Positions 21,846 through 30,069 of a DNA stretch of 36,062 nt are shown piece by piece. Each line of letters starts with the position of its first letter. Within the stretch, counting starts at the first letter, position 1. The notes under the pieces were generated by a model. That model ran no database searches. It saw only the letters and a list, made by a program, of their open reading frames with translations, and had not been told where the DNA came from. The stretch comes from JAXHUH01 sp034211175 (GTDB lineage: Bacteria; Actinomycetota; Acidimicrobiia; Acidimicrobiales; CAIXPF01), in assembly GCA_034211175.1 (NCBI GenBank), contig JAXHUH010000100.1, forward strand, positions 1 to 36,062, read 5' to 3'. The translations under genes were made by a program, and so were the position numbers.

Positions 21846-22544
21846 GTGACGGCGTCCCCGACCACCGAAGCCGCCGGGTCTGGTGATGGCGGCGCTCCCG
21901 GGCGTCGCCCGGCACCCGATGCGGCGCGTCGTGCACGGCGGCGACGGGTCGTCGCGCTGGCGATCGGCGTACCCGTGGTGCTCGCCGCGGTGGCGTACCT
22001 GGCGCTGCAGTGGTTCCGGCCCCACGTCTACTCGGGCACGGTGCTCCAGGCCCCCGAGGCCGCGCCGTCGATGGACGGGCTGGTGTACGCGACCGGTGAG
22101 CCCGTCGACCTCGCGGCCTTCGCCGGTGACGTCGTGCTCGTCTACTTCGGCTACACCCACTGCCCCGACGTCTGTCCCACGACGCTGGCGATGACCGCCC
22201 GAGCGCTGGACGACCTCGGCGCCGGGGCCGAGGACGTGCACGTGATGATGGTGACGGTCGACCCCGCCCGCGACACGCCCGACCTGCTCGACGGTTACGT
22301 CCGCTCGTTCGACCCGTCGTTCGCGGCGGTGACCGGCGACGTGGCCGACATCGAGCGGGTCGCCACCACGTACGGGGTCTACTTCGCCGAGGACGAGGTC
22401 CCCGAGGGTGAGGACCCCGACTCGTACACGGTGACCCACACCGCGTCGCTGATGGGCATCGACACCGACGGCCACCTCCGCGTCGTCTGGCCCTGGGGTG
22501 TCACCGCCGACGACCTCCGCACCGACATCGACGCCCTGCGGTAG
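21846..22544 (+). CDS. SCO1/SenC copper chaperone (canonical)
   Basis: A 232-residue membrane-anchored thioredoxin-fold protein. One helix lies at about 35-55 after a basic RRARRRR stretch. The copper-binding CPDVC is at 106-110 (YFGYTHCPDVCPTT) and the third ligand His198 in VTHTASLMGIDTDG. DVHVMMVTVDPARDTPDLL is the expected middle strand. It should load copper into the CuA centre of CoxB on the outer face of the membrane. AGGAGG (21833-21838) precedes the GTG start, 25 bp after the first SCO gene, so the two are probably co-transcribed at the end of the oxidase operon. Confidence 0.9.
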   Translation: MTASPTTEAAGSGDGGAPGRRPAPDAARRARRRRVVALAIGVPVVLAAVAYLALQWFRPHVYSGTVLQAPEAAPSMDGLVYATGEPVDLAAFAGDVVLVYFGYTHCPDVCPTTLAMTARALDDLGAGAEDVHVMMVTVDPARDTPDLLDGYVRSFDPSFAAVTGDVADIERVATTYGVYFAEDEVPEGEDPDSYTVTHTASLMGIDTDGHLRVVWPWGVTADDLRTDIDALR

Positions 22545-22612
22545 CCGTGGGGGACCGGGGGCCGGCTCACCGCTCGCGGGTTGTCTCCGGTCGCGACCTG
22601 CGCCGCGCCGGC

Positions 22613-22841
22613 ATGACCGAGGCGGACCTCGCGGCGCGGCGGCGGGGGAGGGGTCACACCGCTGCTGTTCGCCGTCCATCCGACGCCGACCGGCGCCGGC
22701 GTCGTCATGCGCGCCGGCGACCGCACGGCCCATGTCGCGGTGGTCTGGGCCGGCAGCGACCTGCTGCCCGAGGGGCTCGCGTTCGGCCTGTGGGACGCGT
22801 ACCGCGACGGGAAGACCGTCATCGATCTGACCTCGTGGTGA
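22613..22841 (+). pseudogene. Short unrecognised ORF, apparently frameshifted at a G-tract
   Basis: The stretch 22653-22841 encodes a protein-like sequence (TPLLFAVHPTPTGAGVV and HVAVVWAGSDLLPEGLAFGL) ending at a TGA, but its frame has no ATG, GTG or TTG after the preceding stop at 22614. A plausible start, ATG 22613 (MTEADLAARRRG), is in another frame. Dropping one base in the run GGGGGAGGGG (22643-22653) would join them into about 75 residues. A sequencing indel or a decayed gene both fit. The function is unknown. Confidence 0.4.
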
Positions 22842-22856
22842 CGCCGTCGGTGATGC

Positions 22857-23261
22857 TCAGCCGCGCGTGACGGCCGAGGGTGCCCCGGGAGTGCGGCGGG
22901 TGGTCCGGCGGGCCGCGCGGGCGGCGAGCGCGCCGAGGAACAGGACGACGGGGACGGCGTGGACGGCGGTGAGGAGGGCCGCCGGTCGGAGGAAGCCGAC
23001 GTCGGTCGTGTCGCCGCGTGGGCCCATGCAGTACATCGTGAAGTTGGTCGTCGTCTCGCCGGGACGGATGGAATAGGTGTCGGCGACGACGAACGCGTCG
23101 GGCTGGGTGTCGGAGCACAGCAGCGGGGCGGTGAGCTTCAGCTCGCCCGGCCAGATCCCGATCGTGACGATCACCGTGAGCATGACCGCGCAGAACGCGA
23201 CGATGCCGGCGAGCGCGGCGCCGCCGACGCAGCCTCGGGCGAGGACGGGTCGCTGACTCAT
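22857..23261 (-). CDS. Small membrane protein of unknown function
   Basis: A 134-residue protein I do not recognise. Hydrophobic segments lie at about 14-36 (GAALAGIVAFCAVMLTVIVT) and 94-113 (LLTAVHAVPVVLFLGALAAR). The loop between them (GELKLTAPLLCSDTQPDAFV, then FTMYCMGPRGD) has two cysteines that could form a disulfide outside the cell. The C-terminus is Arg/Thr-rich and cytoplasmic. Its ATG overlaps the stop codon of the upstream lipoprotein gene (ATGA), so the two are coupled and probably act together. Confidence 0.65.
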   Translation of the reverse strand: MSQRPVLARGCVGGAALAGIVAFCAVMLTVIVTIGIWPGELKLTAPLLCSDTQPDAFVVADTYSIRPGETTTNFTMYCMGPRGDTTDVGFLRPAALLTAVHAVPVVLFLGALAARAARRTTRRTPGAPSAVTRG

Positions 23262-23842
23262 CGCCGCTCCACGCTCATCAGCTCGCCCGCCGCGGTGAAC
23301 CTGGCCGTCCCGTCGGCCCGGGCCGACTGGAGCGACATCGCGATCGTGACCTGCTCCTGGAGGCGGTGCACGTTGATCGTCGTGACGTAGCCATCCGGTT
23401 CGCCGAACTCGTCGAGCGCCCGGTCGGTCATCACCTCGATGTCGTCGAACGCCACCGACGCCGGGCTGAACACGGCGGCGTCGAGGTCGTCGCCCGCCGA
23501 GAGCCGCACCGGCTCGGGCTCGTCGAGCGAGTCGTTGTGCCACACGTAGCTGTCGACGTTCGCCGGGACCGCCGGGTCCCTGACCTCGACGCGGGCCGTG
23601 TTGGCCTCGGGGTTGATGGTCACCGACCGGACGGTGAGCCCGGCGAGATCGACCCCGAGGTCGTCGGCGACCGCATCGAGCACCTCGGCGGGCAACGCCG
23701 CCGTGACCCCGCCACCCCGCGCCCGGATCTCCGCCGTGAAGTCGGCCCGCGACGTTGCCCCGACACACCCGGTCGCCACGAGCAGCACGCCGGCGGCCGC
23801 GACGACACCGACCTGCCTCCGCCCCGCTCGCGCCACCCGCAC
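23258..23842 (-). CDS. Predicted lipoprotein, upstream partner of the membrane protein
   Basis: A 194-residue protein with a lipoprotein signal (basic N-terminus, VGVVAAAGVLLVATGC lipobox at about 12-27). The mature part contains VTAALPAEVLDAVADDLGVD and VTINPEANTARVEVRDP, then FDDIEVMTDRALDEFGE, which suggest an alpha/beta domain of unknown function on the outer leaflet. The start is GTG 23842: a TAGCGT box puts +1 exactly on that G, while the upstream TTG (23845) would fall outside the message. It overlaps the next gene by four bases. Confidence 0.7.
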   Translation of the reverse strand: MRVARAGRRQVGVVAAAGVLLVATGCVGATSRADFTAEIRARGGGVTAALPAEVLDAVADDLGVDLAGLTVRSVTINPEANTARVEVRDPAVPANVDSYVWHNDSLDEPEPVRLSAGDDLDAAVFSPASVAFDDIEVMTDRALDEFGEPDGYVTTINVHRLQEQVTIAMSLQSARADGTARFTAAGELMSVERR

Positions 23843-23848
23843 CAACTC

Positions 23849-23854
23849 ACGCTA
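23849..23854 (-). promoter_or_regulatory. Leaderless -10 box TAGCGT
   Basis: Minus-strand TAGCGT (23854-23849) followed by six bases to GTG 23842, so +1 coincides with the start codon of the lipoprotein gene. Confidence 0.5.
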
Positions 23855-23916
23855 CCGGCGATCACCCCAGGCCGAGGCTGAGGCACGCCGCAGACGGTCA
23901 TGGCGATGTGGCATCG

Positions 23917-23934
23917 GGGCCGCTTGCGCGGTCC
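23917..23934 (-). terminator. Hairpin directly after the vapC-like gene
   Basis: GGGCCGC (23917-23923) pairs with GCGGTCC (23928-23934), one G-U pair; on the transcribed minus strand the loop is GCAA, a stable GNRA tetraloop. It starts seven bases after the toxin gene's stop codon. Confidence 0.5.
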
Positions 23935-23940
23935 GAGACG

Positions 23941-24393
23941 TCAGGCCGGCCGCCTCGGCAGACGAATCGATCGAATGCGGCCGTTGTTGTCGAGCCCGGC
24001 CATCCATGGCCCGGGACCCGAGTCGATGACGTGCTGCTCGATTGCTCTCCATCGTCGCTCGATCAGAGCGATCTTCTGATCCCTCGACAGCTCGTTCTTG
24101 CCGGTGAGCACGAAACCGCGCACGCCGAAGCGCTGGAAGTGGAGCAACTCCGCCGGTTCCCGACGAATCCGCTTGTCCCGCGTGATCAGGACGAGACGGC
24201 GCGCGCCCACGATCGGTAGCCACTCGAAGTCCTTTGCGCCGCATCGAACCTCAGGGATCCCCGGATGGTCGGGGTGGAGGACGTCGTTGCGGGTCTTCGC
24301 GAGGTGCCGCCCGACGGGGAGCAGGTTCTCGTCGAAGAAGAACCGGTAGGCCGCGCCGTCAGGCGGCTGCGAAGCGGACGGCCTGTTCGACAT
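23941..24393 (-). CDS. PIN-like toxin, VapC45-type
   Basis: A 150-residue protein resembling the PIN-like VapC45/DUF5615 family of toxin RNases. The N-terminal FFFDENLLPVGRHLA (residues 18-32) carries the first acidic pair (Asp21, Glu22), and LVLITRDKRIRREPAELLHF (from 67) has the second conserved Asp73 and basic stretch. GVRGFVLTGKNELSRDQK follows as a further strand. Such toxins cleave RNA in the cytosol when not bound by the antitoxin. The ATG at 24393 overlaps the antitoxin gene by 35 bp, typical of toxin-antitoxin pairs. The open frame upstream of that ATG is not protein-like. Confidence 0.8.
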   Translation of the reverse strand: MSNRPSASQPPDGAAYRFFFDENLLPVGRHLAKTRNDVLHPDHPGIPEVRCGAKDFEWLPIVGARRLVLITRDKRIRREPAELLHFQRFGVRGFVLTGKNELSRDQKIALIERRWRAIEQHVIDSGPGPWMAGLDNNGRIRSIRLPRRPA

Positions 24394-25039
24394 CGTCGAC
24401 GCTGAGGCTCGGCCACATGTTGGCGACCTCGACCGCTGGTGTACCGGCCGCGACCTCTTCGGCAATGACCTCGATGCGAATGCCGTGGATCGACGGTTTG
24501 CCGAACGAGCGGGCCGGATCGGCCAACACCGCACTCGCGGGCCCAGCGAGGTGGATCGCAGACGCGACGTCGCCGTCGAACTCGGTGACCGACCGGAAGG
24601 TCTCGACCTGCTTGCTGGTGAGCAGCAACTGGCCGCTGCGCACGACGAACCACAGCTGCGGCTCGACGCCGTGCTGCGCGGTCCACACGAGCTCGCGGTT
24701 CTCGGCCGTCAGCCAGGTGGAGGCCTTGGCGAGCGGATAGGGGCCGAGGTGATCCCGGAGCACCTCCACCGCAGGTCGGAGCCGAACCAGCGGGACACCA
24801 GCGGCCCGGTACTCGGCCAAGAGGCGGGTCTCGACGAACTCGCCCCAGGTGACGTGAGGCGAGTCGGTGGGCCCGACGCGTAGAACGGGCTCGTAGTTGC
24901 GCCCACCGCGGGCATAGCCCTCGAGCCATCGCTTGGCCGTGCCGGGGTTCAGGCCGAGCATGCGATCGACCAGCCCGTAGCTGTACAGCGGCTGGTCCAA
25001 CAGCGCTTCGGTGTCTCGTTCGAGCGTCGGCGTCGTCAT
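24359..25039 (-). CDS. VapB45-type antitoxin (DUF433 domain)
   Basis: A 226-residue protein. The N-terminal part (PLYSYGLVDRMLGLNPGTAK and RWLEGYARGG) looks like a helix-turn-helix that reads DNA. The C-terminal part (FGKPSIHGIRIEVIAEEVAA, then AVEVANMWPSLSVDDVEQA) is a clear DUF433 domain, as in mycobacterial VapB45. It should neutralise the overlapping PIN-like toxin and repress its own promoter. A TACGGT box (25080-25075) predicts +1 at 25068 and GGAGGG lies ten bases before ATG 25039, excluding the in-frame ATG at 25072. Confidence 0.82.
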   Translation of the reverse strand: MTTPTLERDTEALLDQPLYSYGLVDRMLGLNPGTAKRWLEGYARGGRNYEPVLRVGPTDSPHVTWGEFVETRLLAEYRAAGVPLVRLRPAVEVLRDHLGPYPLAKASTWLTAENRELVWTAQHGVEPQLWFVVRSGQLLLTSKQVETFRSVTEFDGDVASAIHLAGPASAVLADPARSFGKPSIHGIRIEVIAEEVAAGTPAVEVANMWPSLSVDDVEQAVRFAAA

Positions 25040-25074
25040 CGTCGGGCCGCCCTCCGTTGGCTGTCGGTCCATCA

Positions 25075-25080
25075 ACCGTA
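25075..25080 (-). promoter_or_regulatory. -10 box TACGGT of the vapBC45-like operon
   Basis: Minus-strand TACGGT at 25080-25075 gives a predicted 29-nt leader containing GGAGGG (25055-25050). It is the likely autoregulatory promoter of the toxin-antitoxin pair. Confidence 0.45.
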
Positions 25081-25147
25081 CTGTGACCCGAGGCGGGTCG
25101 GACGGGAGCGGTCCCAATCGTCCAAGACGGGTGTCAGTGGGGGTCCG

Positions 25148-25153
25148 TAGGGT
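25148..25153 (+). promoter_or_regulatory. -10 box TAGGGT of the ABC exporter operon
   Basis: TAGGGT (25148-25153) predicts initiation at about 25160, between GTG 25159 and ATG 25162, so the message would be leaderless from the ATG. Confidence 0.4.
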
Positions 25154-25158
25154 CCGCG

Positions 25159-27079
25159 GTGATGATCGTTCGTCTCAGGGATCGGCAGGAGTGGCAGCTG
25201 GCGGTGGCGCTCTGGCAGGCGGACCGGGCGCTCGCCGTGGTGTGGTGGGCGCTGGTGCTGGTGGCCGGGGCGGCGCCTGCGGTGTTCGCCGTCACGACCG
25301 GGTTTCTCGTCGATGCCGTGGAGGGCGGGCGGTCGCTCACCGGTCCGCTCGTCGCGGTCGGCGTCGTGTTCGTGCTCCTCCAGGTGCTCACCCCGCTCCA
25401 CGAAGCGGTCGGGGCCAACCTCGGCAGCCGCACCTCGGGGTGGTTGCACGAGCGACTCATGCGGGCGTGTTCCGACCCGGCGGGCATCGCCCACCTCGAG
25501 CGGCCGTCGCTCACCAACGACCTGACGATGGCCCGCGACTTCGACCTCGGCATCACCGGACCGCCGTTGTCGGTGGCGGTCGGGTTCATCGCCGGCGGGC
25601 TCGTGCAGATGGTCGGCGGGTTCGCCGCCGCCCTGGTGCTGTTCGGGTTCACGTGGTGGGCGCCGCTGCTGCTCGTTGCCGCCTGGCTGTCGACCCACTG
25701 GCTCCTGCGTGAGAGCGCCGTCTGGCGGGACCGCAACACCGAACCGGTGCGCGACGCCCAGCGCCACGCCGACTACGCCTACCGACTCGCGGTCGATCCG
25801 CCAGCGGCCAAGGAGGTGCGCCTGTTCGGGCTCGAGGGCTGGGTCGTCGACCGCTTCGCCACCCGACGTCGCCGCCTGCTCGACCTCCAGTACGAGGCGA
25901 CCCGACTGCGCGAGCGCTCGGTCATCACCTCGGTCGTCGTGGTGGTCGCCGCCAACGTCGCCGTGTTCTGGGCGCTGGCCGACGCTGCGCTCGACGGTCG
26001 GGTGAGCCTCGGCGCCATCGTCGTCTTCGCCCAGACCGCGTTCGGGGTGAGCGCCCTCGCCTTCGGCGGCTGGTCGTGGGCGCTCGACGGCGCGGCCGCC
26101 CCGGTGGCGGCGGTGCGCCGCCTGGCCGCCGCCATGGCCCCGGTCGGCGCCCTTTCCCCGCCGGCAACGGTCGACCGCAACGGCACGGCCATCGCTAGCG
26201 GTGCGCCCGAGGTCGCATCGATGCCGGCCCACACCATCCGCTTCCGCGATCTCACGTTCACGTACCCCACGGGGGACGAACCGGTGCTCGACGGGTTCGA
26301 CCTCGAGATCCCCGCCGGGTCGTCGCTGGCCATCGTCGGGCGCAACGGCGCCGGCAAGACCACGCTCCCAAGCTCCTGTGCCGCCTCTACGACCCGACCG
26401 CCGGCGCGGTCGAGATCGACGGCGTCGACCTGCGCGACCTCGACGTCGAGGCGTGGCGCAACCGGGTCACCGCCGTGTTCCAGGACTACGTGCGCTACGA
26501 GCTGGCCCTGGCCGAGAACGTCGCCCCGCTCGGCGCGCCCGACGATGCCATCGCCGCGGCGCTGGCCGACGCCGGGCTCGGCGGGTGGGCGAACCCGACC
26601 GGCGCCGACGGTCGGCCTGGGCTCGGCACGATCCTCGCCCGTGGCTACGCGGGCGGTCTCGATCTCTCCGGCGGCCAGTGGCAGCGGGTCGCCCTCGCCC
26701 GGGCCCTGTGCGCCGTCCGTACCGGCGCCGGGGTGGTGCTCCTCGACGAGCCGACGGCGCAGCTCGACGTGCGGGGCGAGGCCGAGATCTTCCGTCGGGT
26801 GCTCGACGCCACCCGCTCGTGCACGACGATCCTCGTGTCCCACCGGTTCTCGACCGTGCGCCACGCCGACCGCATCTGCGTCGTCGAGCACGGCCGGGTC
26901 GTCGAGCTCGGTAGCCACGACGAGCTCATGGCCGCCGGCGGCCGGTACCGCACGATGTTCGACCTCCAGGCGTCCCGCTTCACCGAGGATGCCCGGACCG
27001 TCGTCGGCACCGACCGGGAGGCCGAGGACGACGAGCTCGTCCTGGCGCCCGCCGTCGAGCGCACCGAGGAGGTGGCCCG

Positions 27080-27083
<4 letters not shown>
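25159..27083 (+). pseudogene. ABC exporter (membrane + ATPase), frameshifted after Walker A
   Basis: The first half encodes a six-helix exporter membrane domain (about residues 20-330) and then LAIVGRNGAGKTTL (Walker A). Immediately after CTC 26365-26367 only two bases (26368-26369) stand before AAGCTC, where a whole codon is expected, so the frame changes. In the other frame everything else is intact: KLLCRLYDPTAG, the Q-loop VFQDYVRYELALAENV, signature LSGGQWQRVALARAL, Walker B GVVLLDEPTAQLD and ILVSHRFSTVRHAD. One missing base explains the whole defect, so either a sequencing error or a recent mutation is likely. The stop overlaps the next gene's ATG. If functional it would be ~641 residues and pair with the next gene as a heterodimer. 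Confidence 0.8.
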
Positions 27084-28924
<1,841 letters not shown>

Positions 28925-28995
28925 CACCGCCTTCTGTCGAGCGTTGGGTCACCGCGCCCGCACCAGTCTCCCGGCGCTCGTCGTCGGTGGGCGGG

Positions 28996-29001
28996 TACCG
29001 T
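28996..29001 (+). promoter_or_regulatory. Leaderless -10 box TACCGT
   Basis: TACCGT (28996-29001) followed by six bases to GTG 29008; +1 falls on the G of the HNH gene's start codon. Confidence 0.5.
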
Positions 29002-29007
29002 CGGGCC

Positions 29008-29406
29008 GTGGCAGGTCCGCTGGCGTCGGTTCGGGCGGCGTTCGCCGCCATCGGCCGTGCTCGGCGGGCCGATGCCGCCGGCCGGGCGAACCGGGCGCGC
29101 GGCACCCACTGCTTCTACTGCGGCGTCGAGTTCCGTGGCGAGGGCAAGCGGGCCCGCACGATCGACCACCGCATCCCGAAGGCCCGCGGCGGCACCGACG
29201 CCATGGTCAACCTCGTCTTCGCCTGCCAGGCCTGCAACCGGCGCAAGGCCGGCATCGACGAGGACACGTTCGTCGCCTCCGACTGGCTCCGGGACCGCCG
29301 CCGGGACCTCGAGCGGGAACGGCTCGCCGAGGACGAACCGGCTCGGGAGCCGCCGACGAGCGAACCGCCGGACCAGCCGAGTCATCGGGCCGAGCCACCG
29401 GGCTGA
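29008..29406 (+). CDS. HNH endonuclease-domain protein
   Basis: A 132-residue protein. The HNH domain spans about 33-90: zinc pair CFYC (35-38), catalytic TIDHRIPKARGG (Asp53, His54), the central Asn in NLVFACQACNRRK and the second zinc pair Cys73/Cys76. An Arg/Ala-rich N-terminus and a Glu/Pro-rich tail flank it. Stand-alone proteins of this kind are common in actinobacteria; whether it cuts DNA in repair, phage defence or another process cannot be told. It follows the ABC exporter genes after 83 bp but has its own predicted promoter. Confidence 0.85.
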   Translation: MAGPLASVRAAFAAIGRARRADAAGRANRARGTHCFYCGVEFRGEGKRARTIDHRIPKARGGTDAMVNLVFACQACNRRKAGIDEDTFVASDWLRDRRRDLERERLAEDEPAREPPTSEPPDQPSHRAEPPG

Positions 29407-29438
29407 ACGGGCGAGGCGCCGCTCGACGGCGGCCCGCG

Positions 29439-29942
29439 CTACTGGCCGGTCGAGCCGTCCAGGTGCTCGCGCAGCAGGTCGAGGTGGCCGCAGTGGCGGG
29501 CCGTCTCCTCGATCATGTGGACCAGTGCGTAGCGGAGGTTGAACGTCATCTCCGGCCCCTGGGCCATGGCGTCGAGCGCAGCGCCGTCGATCGCCTGCCG
29601 CGATCGCTCGCACTCGGCCAGGTAGGCGTCGACGAGCCCGTCGATCGTGTCGTCCTCGCTCAGCGGGAAGCAGCCATGTGGGTCGTCCTCCGGCCACGGC
29701 CGCGGCAGGTCGAACCCGGCGAAGTCGATGCTGAACCAGAACCGCTCGACCCCGGTCAGGTGCTTCACCACTCCGGCGATGCACAGCTCCGAGGGGGCCA
29801 ACGCTGTGTTCCGGGCCTGCTCCTCGGTGAGGCCCGACGCCTTGCGCGCCACCGTTGCCCGCAGGAAGTCGAGCCGTTGGTTCAGCGTGGACCGTTCCTC
29901 GACGGCCTCGTCGGGTGGGATCCGTTCGATCGGCACCGGCAC
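29439..29942 (-). CDS. DinB/DUF664-family protein
   Basis: A 167-residue four-helix-bundle protein of the DinB/DUF664 type. The conserved histidines of the metal site are visible: VVKHLTGVERFW, then LVHMIEETARHCGHLDLLRE near the C-terminus, with SIDFAGFDLPRPWPEDDPHG between, as in DUF664. Actinobacterial members act in mycothiol-dependent chemistry or are of unknown role. GTG 29942 is chosen because CAAGCT (29954-29949) places +1 exactly there; the open frame further upstream would run into the neighbouring gene's promoter. It is convergent with the HNH gene. Confidence 0.8.
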   Translation of the reverse strand: MPVPIERIPPDEAVEERSTLNQRLDFLRATVARKASGLTEEQARNTALAPSELCIAGVVKHLTGVERFWFSIDFAGFDLPRPWPEDDPHGCFPLSEDDTIDGLVDAYLAECERSRQAIDGAALDAMAQGPEMTFNLRYALVHMIEETARHCGHLDLLREHLDGSTGQ

Positions 29943-29948
29943 GAGCCG

Positions 29949-30062
29949 AGCTTGCCACGACCGCTTCCCACAGATCGACGCCCCTACCGTCGTGAGCCCG
30001 ACGCACGAACTGCCGGGCTGACCCCACGGGTAGGGGCATCGGCGAGTCGGAACACGTATCGT
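29949..30062. promoter_or_regulatory. Divergent leaderless promoters with a shared 9-bp inverted repeat
   Basis: The minus box CAAGCT (29954-29949) fires toward DinB at 29942 and the plus box TATCGT (30057-30062) toward GTG 30070. Between them GCCCCTACC (29980-29988) and GGTAGGGGC (30029-30037) are perfect inverted copies 40 bp apart, each upstream of one promoter. They may be a common activator or sigma-factor element. Confidence 0.4.
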
Positions 30063-30069
30063 GCCCGTT

